A stretch of DNA of 64,000 bases from Mesorhizobium sp. B2-7-2 (GTDB lineage: Bacteria; Pseudomonadota; Alphaproteobacteria; Rhizobiales; Rhizobiaceae), in the NCBI RefSeq assembly GCF_006440775.1, contig NZ_VFTZ01000023.1, forward strand, positions 28,249 through 92,248, in the 5' to 3' direction. The position numbers and the translations under genes were made by a program. This document shows, in pieces, positions 1 to 8,361 of this stretch (its first letter is position 1; the number at the start of each line of letters is the position of its first letter). The notes below the pieces were generated by a model. It was not told the DNA's origin. It did not search any database and saw only the letters and a program-made list of their open reading frames with translations.

Positions 1-1537
1 GCGCGAAGTCGGCGGTTTTTTCCACCGTCTCGCCATGGCCGCCATAGGCGCGGGCCAGCGCCGCGAAGTCCGGGTTCTTGAGGGTTGTGGCGACGACGCG
101 GCTTGGATATTCCCGCTCCTGATGCATGCGGATCGTGCCGTAAATGCCATTGTTGACGACGATCACGACGATCGGCAGGTCATACTGGACAGCCGTCGCG
201 AACTCCTGGCCGTTCATCAGGAAGCAGCCGTCGCCGGCGAAAGCGACCACGGTGCGATCCGGGAACAGCGACTTGGCGGCGACCGCGGCCGGCGTGCCGT
301 AGCCCATCGAGCCGGAGGTGGGCGCCGCCTGTGTGCCGAAGCGGCGCGAGCGGTAGAAGCGATGCACCCAGGTGGCGTAGTTGCCGGCGCCGTTGGTGAG
401 GATGGCATTCTCCGGCAGGACCTTTCCGAGATAGTCCATGATCGGGCCCATCTGGACGGCGCCCGGGCCGGTCTGGGGCGGCGTCGACCATTCGAGATAG
501 GCGGCGTGCGCCTTTTCCGCCTCGCCCGCCCAGGCGGGCTTGGCCATTGGCTTGCGCTTGGCGAAGGTCTCGACGAAGGCGGCGGGCGAAGCATTGATGG
601 CCAGCGTCGGCCGGTAGACGCGACCGAGCTCGCCGGCATCGGCATGAACATGCACCAGCGCCTGATCGGGGTAGGGGCTCTTCAGCAGCGTGTAGTCGGA
701 AGACGGCATCTCGCCCAGGCGGCCGCCGATCAAAAGCACCACGTCGGCCTGCTTGATCCGCTCCGCCAGCTTCGGATTGATGCCGATGCCGACATCGCCG
801 GCATAATTCGGATGCAGATGGTCGAACAGCATCTGCCGCCGGAAGGAGCAGCCGACCGGCAGCGACCAGGTCTCGGCGATCTGGCGCATATGCGCCACCG
901 CTTCCTCGTTCCAGCGCGTGCCGCCGAGGATGACGAACGGCCGCCTGGCGTTGGCGAGCAACATCTCCAGCGCGTCGAGCTCGGCTTCGCCCGGGCGCGT
1001 CTCGACCGGCGTGTGCGGCAGCGCTTCCGGAGCCTCGACCTCGCTGGTCAGCATGTCTTCCGGCAGCGAGATGACCACCGGGCCGGGGCGGCCGGAGGTC
1101 GCGACGGCGAAGGCGCGGGTGACGAATTCCGGAATGCGCGCAGCGTCGTCGATCTCGACCACCCATTTGGCGATGTCGCCGAAGAAGCGCTTGTAGTCGA
1201 CCTCCTGGAAGGCCTCGCGCTCCTTGGCGTGGCTGGCGACCTGGCCGATGAAGAGGATCATCGGCACCGAATCCTGCATGGCGATATGGACGCCGGCCGA
1301 AGCGTTGGTGGCGCCGGGGCCGCGGGTGACGAAGCAGATGCCGGGCTTGCCGGTCAGCCGACCCTGGCAATCGGCCATCATCGCAGCACCGCCTTCCTGG
1401 CGGCAGACGATGGTGCGGATCGAAGAGTCATGCAGCGCGTCGAGCACCGCGAGATAGGATTCGCCCGGGACGCAGAAGATGCGGTCGGTGCCGTTCGCTT
1501 CGAGCGCCTCGACGATCAGTTGTCCGCCGGTTTTCAT
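1..1537 (-). CDS. Acetolactate-synthase-like TPP-dependent enzyme (C-terminus cut by window edge)
   Basis: About 512 codons are visible and the frame stays open to base 1, so the C-terminus is missing. The N-terminal half has the conserved glutamate that activates TPP (CRQEGGAAM). The C-terminal half has the TPP/Mg motif GDG followed by NNG, about 27 residues apart. The fold is that of acetolactate synthase, glyoxylate carboligase and benzoylformate decarboxylase; the substrate cannot be read from the sequence. It starts with ATG at 1537 inside the stop of the upstream CoA-transferase gene (ATGA overlap), so the two are probably translationally coupled. Oxalyl-CoA decarboxylase is a possible alternative because it often pairs with a family III CoA-transferase, but the protein reads more like a generic acetolactate synthase relative. 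Confidence 0.85.
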   Translation of the reverse strand, partial: MKTGGQLIVEALEANGTDRIFCVPGESYLAVLDALHDSSIRTIVCRQEGGAAMMADCQGRLTGKPGICFVTRGPGATNASAGVHIAMQDSVPMILFIGQVASHAKEREAFQEVDYKRFFGDIAKWVVEIDDAARIPEFVTRAFAVATSGRPGPVVISLPEDMLTSEVEAPEALPHTPVETRPGEAELDALEMLLANARRPFVILGGTRWNEEAVAHMRQIAETWSLPVGCSFRRQMLFDHLHPNYAGDVGIGINPKLAERIKQADVVLLIGGRLGEMPSSDYTLLKSPYPDQALVHVHADAGELGRVYRPTLAINASPAAFVETFAKRKPMAKPAWAGEAEKAHAAYLEWSTPPQTGPGAVQMGPIMDYLGKVLPENAILTNGAGNYATWVHRFYRSRRFGTQAAPTSGSMGYGTPAAVAAKSLFPDRTVVAFAGDGCFLMNGQEFATAVQYDLPIVVIVVNNGIYGTIRMHQEREYPSRVVATTLKNPDFAALARAYGGHGETVEKTADFA

Positions 1538-2709
1538 TTTGCTGCTCTCTCCAGTTCGGCAAGGATTTCTTGCGTGTGCTCGCCAAGGCGCGGCGAGGGG
1601 CGCTCATAGACGAGCGGCGTGCCCGACATCACCATCGGCGCGCGCACCGAAGGCAGGCGATTGCCGTGGCCGTCGTCAAGATCGAGCCGCATGCCGCGCG
1701 CGATGGTCTGTGGGTCGTCGAACATCTGGCCAATGGTGTTGATCGGGCTTGCCGGCACGCCTGCCGCCTCGAGCTTCGCCAACAGCGGATCGCGATCCCA
1801 GGTGCTCAGCGCCTCGATAATCGTCTCGCGCAGTTTTGAGCGGTTGGCGACGCGGGCGGGGTTGGTGGCGAAATCCGGATTGGCGGGCAGATCGGCCAGC
1901 CCGACCGCCGCGCAGAACTTGCCGAACTGGCCGTCATTTCCGACCGCCACGATGATGTGGCCGTCCCTGACCGGCAGCACCTCGTACGGGGCGATGTTCA
2001 TATGCGCATTGCCCATCTGCACCGGCGACTTGCCGGAGACGAGATAGTTGAGGTTCTGGTTGCCGAGCGCCGAGATCTGGCTGTCGTAGAGCGCCATGTC
2101 GATATGCTGGCCTTCGCCGGTCTTTTCGGCATGGCGAAGCGCCGCCTGGATGGCGATCACCGAATAGAGGCCGGTAAAGAGATCCGAGATGGCGACGCCG
2201 GCCTTCTGCGGCTCGCGGCCGGGCTCGCCGGTGATCGACATCATGCCGGCCATAGCCTGGATGATGAAATCGTAGCCGGCGCGCGGCGCGTAGGGACCGT
2301 CCTGGCCAAAGCCGGTGATCGAGCAATAGACGAGGCGCGGATTGATCGCCTTCAGGCTTTCGTAGTCGAGGCCGTATTTCTTCAGGCCGCCGAGCTTGAA
2401 GTTCTCGATCAGCACGTCGGCGGTGGCGACCAGCTTGCGCAGCGTCTCGGCACCCTCCGGTTTGGAGAAGTCGACGGCAATGGAACGCTTGCCGCGATTG
2501 CAGGAATGGTAATAGGCGGCCGAAAGGTTCTCGCCGTCATGGCTCATGACGAAGGGCGGACCCCATTTGCGGGTGTCGTCACCGCCATCGGGGCTCTCGA
2601 CCTTGATGACATCGGCGCCGAGATCGGCGAGCAACTGCCCCGCCCAGGGGCCGGCCAGGATGCGGGCGAGCTCGATAACGCGGATGTCTTTCAGCGGAGG
2701 TTCGGCCAT
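1534..2709 (-). CDS. Family III (CaiB/BaiF) CoA-transferase
   Basis: A 391-residue cytosolic protein of normal length for formyl-CoA transferase-like enzymes, which move CoA between organic acids through a covalent aspartyl intermediate. The N-terminus shows the family signature (VIELARILAGPWAGQ, then DLGADVIKVE). The middle carries GYDFIIQAMAG and SITGEPG. The ATG is at 2709. The stop overlaps the start of the following TPP enzyme by four bases, making a two-gene unit. Acid specificity is unknown. The coupling suggests an acyl-CoA made here is decarboxylated or ligated by the TPP enzyme, which is inference. Confidence 0.9.
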   Translation of the reverse strand: MAEPPLKDIRVIELARILAGPWAGQLLADLGADVIKVESPDGGDDTRKWGPPFVMSHDGENLSAAYYHSCNRGKRSIAVDFSKPEGAETLRKLVATADVLIENFKLGGLKKYGLDYESLKAINPRLVYCSITGFGQDGPYAPRAGYDFIIQAMAGMMSITGEPGREPQKAGVAISDLFTGLYSVIAIQAALRHAEKTGEGQHIDMALYDSQISALGNQNLNYLVSGKSPVQMGNAHMNIAPYEVLPVRDGHIIVAVGNDGQFGKFCAAVGLADLPANPDFATNPARVANRSKLRETIIEALSTWDRDPLLAKLEAAGVPASPINTIGQMFDDPQTIARGMRLDLDDGHGNRLPSVRAPMVMSGTPLVYERPSPRLGEHTQEILAELERAAK

Positions 2710-2789
2710 GGATCACCGTGGTTAAACAAAGCGCAGCCTCTAGCAACCCGCACCGGCCGTGTCACGACCCATACGATGGGCCACGCCGC

Positions 2790-3722
2790 TCAGGACTTCA
2801 GCACGCTGTCGGCCCAGGCGGCAAAATCGTTCATGACGGTGTCGCGGTTGATCTCGTTCAGGCTTTCATGGCGGGTTTGCGGGTAAACCTTTGAAACCAG
2901 ATTCGAAAAGCCCATTGCCTGCATGCGCGTTGCCAGGTGATGGACCGCCTTGCCGTAGTCCGACGCAGGGTCCTTCTCGCCGCCGATGAGATTGAAAGGA
3001 AGGTCGCGGCGGACGCCGGTGAAGCTGGAATCCTTGCCGGCGTGAAGCGCCATTTCGACCACATCGCGCCACATCGAGACCGACGCATCCCAGCCGCAGA
3101 GCGGGTCCGCGATATATTTGTCGACCTCGACCGGGTCGCGCGACAGCCAGTCGAACAGGGTCCGGTGATTGGGCACCGCCTTGCCCCAAGCCTGGAAGGT
3201 GAGCTTGGGCAGAAGCCGCGACGGCACGTCGGAGCCGAGCCGCATCCGCTCCCAGCCTAGAATGCCAAGCGCCAGTTGCCCGAGCCGGCCTTGCGAGAAA
3301 TTGCCGTTCCAGATCGCGGCGGCATGGATGCGCCCGGAATGGCGCAGGACAAAGTTCAGCGCCACCGAGGCGCCCAGCGAATGTCCAAAGGCGATCACCG
3401 GCAAGCCGGGATGCTCGGCCGCGACCAGGTCGTGAACGGCGTCGACATCGGCGATCACCTTGGCGATGCCGTCGCTGTCGGCGAATTTGCCGAGCGGCGC
3501 GTCGGGCGCCTTCGTCGCGCCATGGCCGCGATGATCATGGGCATAGATGTGGAATCCGCGCCCGCTCAGGAAATCGGCAAAGCGTGCGTAACGCGCAGCA
3601 TGCTCGGCCAGGCCATGGTTGATCTGGACCACGGCGCGTGGCTTCGCCTCGGCGTGTTTCACATAGAGGTTGAGGTCGGCCCCGGTCGGTGAGGCCAGCC
3701 TGGTCTTTCTGTCGAATGCCAT
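2790..3722 (-). CDS. Alpha/beta hydrolase, monoacylglycerol-lipase type
   Basis: A 310-residue serine hydrolase. The oxyanion region NHGLAEHAARY and the nucleophile elbow GHSLG (Ser about 115) are those of the monoglyceride lipase/lysophospholipase group (Hydrolase_4). A late TRHESLNE supplies the likely catalytic histidine and the GGEKDP stretch the likely acid. The frame is open further upstream, but I chose the ATG at 3722 because a GGGAG ribosome site precedes it and homologues begin near this point. No signal peptide is seen, so it is probably cytosolic. It diverges from the RNase T2 gene. The substrate is not deducible beyond an ester or lipid. Confidence 0.87.
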   Translation of the reverse strand: MAFDRKTRLASPTGADLNLYVKHAEAKPRAVVQINHGLAEHAARYARFADFLSGRGFHIYAHDHRGHGATKAPDAPLGKFADSDGIAKVIADVDAVHDLVAAEHPGLPVIAFGHSLGASVALNFVLRHSGRIHAAAIWNGNFSQGRLGQLALGILGWERMRLGSDVPSRLLPKLTFQAWGKAVPNHRTLFDWLSRDPVEVDKYIADPLCGWDASVSMWRDVVEMALHAGKDSSFTGVRRDLPFNLIGGEKDPASDYGKAVHHLATRMQAMGFSNLVSKVYPQTRHESLNEINRDTVMNDFAAWADSVLKS

Positions 3723-3915
3723 GTGTCGCTCCCTCGGCGACTGTTGGGCGAGCGTTCTGCCGGCGTCAAGAGGATGAACGCGCTTGCGAACACGCCGACG
3801 GAAGCGCTCAGCTGGGGATTGTTTTTTCGAGCGGCGAAAAAGATCGCAATTCTGACACGTCGGCTGTTCTAGTGTGACGTATCCAATACAGTTCAATGAT
3901 CGCCGGGAGAGCGGG

Positions 3916-4926
3916 ATGCGGGTTTGGGCATTGTGGGGTTCGATGGTGCTGGCTCTGGCCGGTGCCGGCGTGGCGCATGCCGACGTGAAGATGAGCGGCA
4001 CGTTCGTCGCCGACAGCGCCTGCCCGGCGACGCAGGCCATCAAGAGCGGCAAGAACCCCGGTGATATCTCGACCGAAGCCGGCAAGAGCTACGACCTTCT
4101 TGCCGGCAACAAGGACGAGCCCACGCACTACCTTATCCAGGTGCCGGGCGCCGACCCGGAGCGGCGCTGGGTGAAGATCAGCTGCGGCCACGTCACCGGC
4201 GGCAGTGCTGCGACCACGCCGGCGCCTGCCGGTCAGGGCAAACCGTCGCCGTCAGCCTCCGGAAAACCCGAATATGTCTTTGCGCTGAGCTGGCAGCCGG
4301 CTTTCTGCGAGACCAAGGGGAGCAAGCCCGAATGCAAGGCACAGAGCCCCGGCGAGTTCGATGCCTCGCACTTCACGCTGCATGGGCTGTGGCCGCAGCC
4401 GAACGGCAATTTCTATTGCCAGGTCTCGGCGAACGACAAGGCCAATGACAATCCGGCGCATTGGGGAGACCTGCCGCCGGTCGATCTCGACGCAAAGACG
4501 CGTGCCGAGCTCGACCAGGTGATGCCAGGCACGGCGTCCAGGCTCGAGCGCCACGAATGGATCAAGCACGGCACCTGCTACGGCAAGAACCAGCAGGACT
4601 ATTTCTCAGATGCGCTGAACCTGATGCGGGCGGTGAACGCCTCGGCGGTGCGCGATCTGTTCAACAAGAACATCGGCAAGCAGCTGACGTCGGATGCGAT
4701 CCGCGGCGCCTTCAACCAGGCTTTCGGTCCCGGCGCCGGGGATCGCGTGCGCGTGTCCTGCCTTGTCGACCCGTCGAGCGGCCGGCGTATGATCGGCGAG
4801 ATCACGCTCGGCCTGTCCGGTCCGATCGGCCCGGACAGCAAGCTCGCCGATCTCCTGATGGCGTCGGCACCGACAGCCAAGGCCGGCTGCCCGAAGGGCA
4901 CGGTCGACGCGATCGGTTTTCAGTAG
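3916..4926 (+). CDS. Secreted ribonuclease T2 family protein
   Basis: A 336-residue protein with a signal peptide (about residues 1-22, ending AHA), so periplasmic or secreted. After an N-terminal segment of about 75 residues and a Pro/Ser-rich linker, the RNase T2 domain has both active-site blocks: FTLHGLWP (His about 156) and HEWIKHGTC (His213, Glu214, Lys217, His218). Several cysteines fit the disulfides expected of an exported enzyme. The likely reaction is non-specific RNA cleavage through 2',3'-cyclic phosphates. The ATG at 3916 has a GGGAG site just upstream; a longer GTG frame at 3874 would place residues in front of the signal peptide and is less likely. Confidence 0.9.
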   Translation: MRVWALWGSMVLALAGAGVAHADVKMSGTFVADSACPATQAIKSGKNPGDISTEAGKSYDLLAGNKDEPTHYLIQVPGADPERRWVKISCGHVTGGSAATTPAPAGQGKPSPSASGKPEYVFALSWQPAFCETKGSKPECKAQSPGEFDASHFTLHGLWPQPNGNFYCQVSANDKANDNPAHWGDLPPVDLDAKTRAELDQVMPGTASRLERHEWIKHGTCYGKNQQDYFSDALNLMRAVNASAVRDLFNKNIGKQLTSDAIRGAFNQAFGPGAGDRVRVSCLVDPSSGRRMIGEITLGLSGPIGPDSKLADLLMASAPTAKAGCPKGTVDAIGFQ

Positions 4927-5188
4927 GCGGCAATTCCTTAGTCAGGCCGTCTTTTGTCGGCCCGACCCTGTCAGGTCGACCTCGGGGCCGCCTGCAGGAT
5001 GATCGGCTCGCTGCCGAGCTCGCCGATCACGCGGTCGCGGCCGCTCGACGGGCGGAATAGGGAGCGCAACCCGGCGAATCCGCGCGGATTGGCCATCTCG
5101 CGCCGAAAGCGATTGCCGTTCGGCGCTTCATCGCCTACATAGCGCGCAACCCCCATTCACCTTGACACTCCATCCAGGGAAAGCGCGC

Positions 5189-6838
5189 GTGGCTCGCCAG
5201 TTCATTTATCACATGTCCGGCCTGTCGAAGGCCTATGGCACCAAGAAGGTGCTCGATAACGTTCACCTGTCCTTCTATCCGGACGCCAAGATTGGCATCC
5301 TCGGCCCCAACGGCTCGGGCAAGTCGACGATCCTGCGCATCATGGCCGGGCTCGACAAGGAGTTCCAGGGTGAAGCCTGGCTGGCCGAAGGCGCAACCGT
5401 CGGCTATCTCCCTCAGGAGCCGCAACTCGATCCAAACAAGACCGTGATGGAAAACGTCATGGAAGGCGTCGCCAGGAAGACGGCCATCATCGAGCGCTAC
5501 AACGAGCTGATGATGAATTATTCCGACGAGACGGCTGACGAGTCGGCCAAGCTCCAGGACGAGATGGATCGCCTAAACCTGTGGGACCTCGAGCAGCAGG
5601 TCGAGATGGCGATGGACGCGCTGCAGTGCCCGCCAGGCGATTCCGAAGTGACGAACCTTTCAGGCGGCGAGCGCCGCCGCGTCGCGCTTTGCCAGCTTCT
5701 GTTGCGCCAGCCGGATCTGCTGCTGCTCGATGAACCGACCAACCATCTCGACGCCGAGACCACGGCGTGGCTGGAAAAGCATCTGCGCGACTATCCGGGC
5801 TCGGTGCTGATCATCACCCACGACCGCTACTTCCTCGACAACGTCACCGGCTGGATCCTCGAGCTCGATCGCGGCCGCGGCATCCCCTACGAGGGCAACT
5901 ACACCAAATATCTCGATGCCAAGGCCAAGCGCCTGATCCAGGAAGGCCGCGAGGACGATGCCCGCCAGAAGTCGATCTGGCGCGAGCGCGAGTGGATCCA
6001 GTCTTCGCCCAAGGCGCGCCAGACCAAGTCCAAGGCGCGTATCAAGGCCTATGAGGAACTTGTCGAGCAGTCGCAGAACCGCAAGCCGACCGACACGCAG
6101 ATCGTCATCCCGTCGAGCGAGCGCCTCGGCAACCTCGTCATCGAGGTCGAAGGCCTCAACAAGGGTTTCGGCGACGAGCTGCTGATCGAGAACCTGTCGT
6201 TCAAGCTGCCGCCGGGCGGCATCGTCGGCGTCATCGGCCCGAACGGCGCCGGCAAGACGACGCTGTTCAAGATGATCACCGGCCAGGAAACGCCGGATGC
6301 CGGCTCGATCCGCAAGGGCGAGACGGTGCGGCTCGGCTATGTCGACCAGAGCCGCGACGCGCTCGAGCCGAACAAGACCGTGTGGGAAGAGATTTCCGGC
6401 GGCGCCGAGGTCATCAAGCTCGGCAAGCACGAGGTCAACAGCCGTGCCTATTGCTCGTCGTTCAATTTCCGCGGCGGCGACCAGCAGCAGAAGGTCGGCA
6501 ACCTGTCGGGCGGCCAGCGAAACCGCGTCCACCTGGCCAAGATGCTGAAGGGCGGCGGCAACGTGCTTCTGCTCGACGAACCGACCAACGACCTCGACAC
6601 CGAAACGCTGAGCGCGCTGGAAGACGCGCTGGAAGCCTATGCCGGTTGCGCCGTCATCATCAGCCACGACCGCATGTTCCTCGACCGCATGGCCACCCAC
6701 ATGCTCGCCTTCGAAGGTGACGCGCATGTCGAATGGTTCGAAGGCAATTTCGAGGAATATGAAAAGGACAAGCTGCGCCGCCTGGGCGCCGAAGCGGCAG
6801 CTCCGCACCGCATGACGCACAAGCGGCTGACGCGGTAA
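5189..6838 (+). CDS. ettA: Energy-dependent translational throttle protein EttA (ABC-F ATPase)
   Basis: A 549-residue ABC-F protein with two ATP-binding domains and no membrane segments. It carries Walker A GPNGSGKS and GPNGAGKT, signatures LSGGERRR and LSGGQRNR, and Walker B LLLDEPTNHLD and LLLDEPTNDLD. The linker between domains, rich in basic residues, is the P-site tRNA interaction motif of the family. EttA binds the ribosomal E site and gates the first elongation step according to the ATP/ADP ratio. I set the start at GTG 5189 (ARQFIYHMSGL follows, as in rhizobial EttA) with an AGGGAA ribosome site; an upstream TTG at 5162 is not needed. The 262 bases before it hold no convincing gene. 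Confidence 0.95.
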   Translation: MARQFIYHMSGLSKAYGTKKVLDNVHLSFYPDAKIGILGPNGSGKSTILRIMAGLDKEFQGEAWLAEGATVGYLPQEPQLDPNKTVMENVMEGVARKTAIIERYNELMMNYSDETADESAKLQDEMDRLNLWDLEQQVEMAMDALQCPPGDSEVTNLSGGERRRVALCQLLLRQPDLLLLDEPTNHLDAETTAWLEKHLRDYPGSVLIITHDRYFLDNVTGWILELDRGRGIPYEGNYTKYLDAKAKRLIQEGREDDARQKSIWREREWIQSSPKARQTKSKARIKAYEELVEQSQNRKPTDTQIVIPSSERLGNLVIEVEGLNKGFGDELLIENLSFKLPPGGIVGVIGPNGAGKTTLFKMITGQETPDAGSIRKGETVRLGYVDQSRDALEPNKTVWEEISGGAEVIKLGKHEVNSRAYCSSFNFRGGDQQQKVGNLSGGQRNRVHLAKMLKGGGNVLLLDEPTNDLDTETLSALEDALEAYAGCAVIISHDRMFLDRMATHMLAFEGDAHVEWFEGNFEEYEKDKLRRLGAEAAAPHRMTHKRLTR

Positions 6839-6940
6839 GAAACTCGGCGCTTGAACGGAGCGACCAAGCACGTGGCGCTTTTGAGCATCTATGTAGAGAC
6901 AACAGTAGCTGTCATCTGTCAGCAGGCGTAGAACACGTTG

Positions 6941-6967
6941 GGGGCGACACCGTTAGGTGTTGCTCCC
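6941..6967. terminator. Hairpin between convergent ettA and the restriction gene
   Basis: An imperfect stem of about 11 pairs with a GTTA loop; the loop contains the stop codon of the endonuclease gene (6953-6955). There is no T-tract on either side, so the terminator role is only suggested by its position between convergent genes. Confidence 0.3.
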
Positions 6968-7570
6968 TTCTCGATCATCAACATACATCCTCGGCGTCAT
7001 CGCGAACACCAGTACTGGACATCCACCAGCGCCGCCGCCGAGGATCCGCGGCTCCAGTTTGTCGAAATGTGTGGTGGACGAGCCGTAGGTGCCCTGCGCT
7101 TTGGCGAAATCGGCGTACCCCTGCCTCATCCAGTGCATTAGTTCGGTCGATCGCGTGACTACCACCCCGACATCGACAACCCGAAGCTCATAGAGCAGTC
7201 GAAAATTGTTCAGATCACGATCGTAAAATGGATCCTTATTATTCCACTCTACCTCAAGTGCGATCTTTCCCTTGAAACAATCGACCTTGTGCGTTGGGCT
7301 TTCGCTCTCGATCCCGTCGACAACTATCTTTGTTTCGAATTTTTTCTCGACCCAGCCGCGCGCATAAAGCTGAGAATCGAACGAAGTGGCCGTTGTTGTC
7401 TTATTGCCGCCCTTTGTTGCCAATTCTGAGTGCAGCAAGCGAGCCGCGCTTAGTACTTCGATAATGTCCGACCACTCGCTGGCGTGGCTGTACTGCAAGA
7501 TTGTCCGAGCATTGCGCCAATCATAGCAATCCCAACCTGGCAACAGGTCGACTTTTGGCAGTTTGCTCAC
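6953..7570 (-). CDS. BglII/BstYI-family type II restriction endonuclease
   Basis: A 205-residue protein, close to BstYI (203) and BglII (223) in length. Residues 97-119 show the family active site: Asp97, then nine residues on Glu106-Val-Glu108, followed by WNNKD and DRDL. This matches the Asp...Glu-Val-Gln spacing of BstYI, with Glu in place of Gln. A later VDVGVVVTRS strand fits the same fold. The start is GTG at 7570, inside the stop codon of the upstream methyltransferase gene (GTGA overlap). Recognition probably centres on GATC as in the rest of the family (inference). Its codons are more AT-rich than those of its neighbours, suggesting transfer. Confidence 0.82.
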   Translation of the reverse strand: MSKLPKVDLLPGWDCYDWRNARTILQYSHASEWSDIIEVLSAARLLHSELATKGGNKTTTATSFDSQLYARGWVEKKFETKIVVDGIESESPTHKVDCFKGKIALEVEWNNKDPFYDRDLNNFRLLYELRVVDVGVVVTRSTELMHWMRQGYADFAKAQGTYGSSTTHFDKLEPRILGGGAGGCPVLVFAMTPRMYVDDREGSNT

Positions 7571-8211
7571 TCTGCCGCGTCCGCCGCCGAGTTGTAGGCA
7601 TATGTCTTCCAAGTCGGCTTGTAGTCCTCGTCCGCTTGGTTGCCCCAATAGGTCCACTTCGGCCTGGTGCCGCGGGCAAAAAGCTCAAGATACGGTCCTT
7701 TCGAGCAGCTCTCAATCAATTCGTACTGCTCGTCGGGTTTCCGTGAATGCTCGCGCTTGCGCGATGAGAGATAATTGACCTGGCTGCGTCCAGGGGCTTC
7801 CGTGCGCGCGTTTTTTCCGCGCACGCCGAACAGCAATAGCTCCGTCACGTTGCGGAAGTAGAAGCCGACACCACGACCGTCGGAGCCGCCATCTTTGCGC
7901 ACCTTGTGCCAAACGATGTTCGATTTGTATTCGAATCCCCAACTGCGCATGACTGCTAGGCCATCCGGCAAAAGCGCGTTGGGGACCCAAAGATAGAGGT
8001 GCGCAGGTTGCAAAGTCAGCTCTGCCACGGGAAGGGCGCATATGTCGTCGGTTGTCATTGTCTCGTAGCGAGACAACCGACGATGCTCAGGAGCAACTTT
8101 TCCAGTGCGGTTTGTGAAACGCCATGGCGGATCGGCCAGCACGGTGTGAAAGCGCTTGCCGGCTGTCCTTTTTGCCAAATCGATGGCTGCATTCATCGCT
8201 TCGGCGTTCAC
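7567..8211 (-). CDS. MT-A70-type adenine-N6 DNA methyltransferase of the restriction-modification pair
   Basis: A 214-residue SAM-dependent methyltransferase. The catalytic motif DPPW is at residues 27-30. The C-terminal part, with ELFARG and WGNQ, matches the MT-A70 family, whose bacterial members methylate adenine N6 in DNA. It should protect host sites from the coupled BglII-like nuclease encoded immediately downstream. I chose GTG at 8211 because AGGGGG lies six bases upstream; a TTG at 8241 lacks such a site. GC is visibly lower than in flanking genes. A TTGACA hexamer lies upstream on this strand (about 8260-8265), next to palindromic DNA. A regulator of adenine-methylated mRNA is excluded by context. 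Confidence 0.87.
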   Translation of the reverse strand: MNAEAMNAAIDLAKRTAGKRFHTVLADPPWRFTNRTGKVAPEHRRLSRYETMTTDDICALPVAELTLQPAHLYLWVPNALLPDGLAVMRSWGFEYKSNIVWHKVRKDGGSDGRGVGFYFRNVTELLLFGVRGKNARTEAPGRSQVNYLSSRKREHSRKPDEQYELIESCSKGPYLELFARGTRPKWTYWGNQADEDYKPTWKTYAYNSAADAAE

Positions 8212-8260
8212 CGTGGCCCCCTGGGAAATGCTATAGAACAAAAGAGGAACTTTTCCCTTC

Positions 8261-8322
8261 TGTCAAGACTGACACGATTCGTGTCGATATGTCTGGCACA
8301 TTGTGCAGTTTTCGACATATGT
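8261..8322. promoter_or_regulatory. Cluster of palindromes in the divergent promoter of the restriction-modification unit and tam
   Basis: Within 62 bases are TGTCA-N4-TGACA (8261-8274), the 15-base palindrome GACACGATTCGTGTC (8271-8285), GCACATTGTGC (8296-8306) and ACATATGT (8315-8322). On the minus strand a TTGACA hexamer lies next to them and may be the -35 of the methyltransferase promoter. They look like operator sites for a dimeric regulator, though no controller gene is encoded beside the pair. Confidence 0.5.
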
Positions 8323-8361
8323 GTTTCCGCCGATGTGCGGAGGCAACGAAGAGGGTTCAAC

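Noticed and set aside
35..1609. A long plus-strand open frame (524 residues) across the TPP gene
   Set aside because: It is antisense to a clear TPP-enzyme frame and its translation is Arg/Ala/Gly/Asp-rich without domains. GC-rich DNA produces many such shadows, as also at 24866-26164 and 28228-29832.
2790..4085. 431-residue version of the alpha/beta hydrolase
   Set aside because: The extra N-terminal 121 residues are low quality, and a ribosome site and family start fit ATG 3722.
4927..5188. 61-residue minus-strand frame (4971-5156) between the RNase T2 gene and ettA
   Set aside because: No ribosome site or recognisable motif; antisense frames there are equally long.
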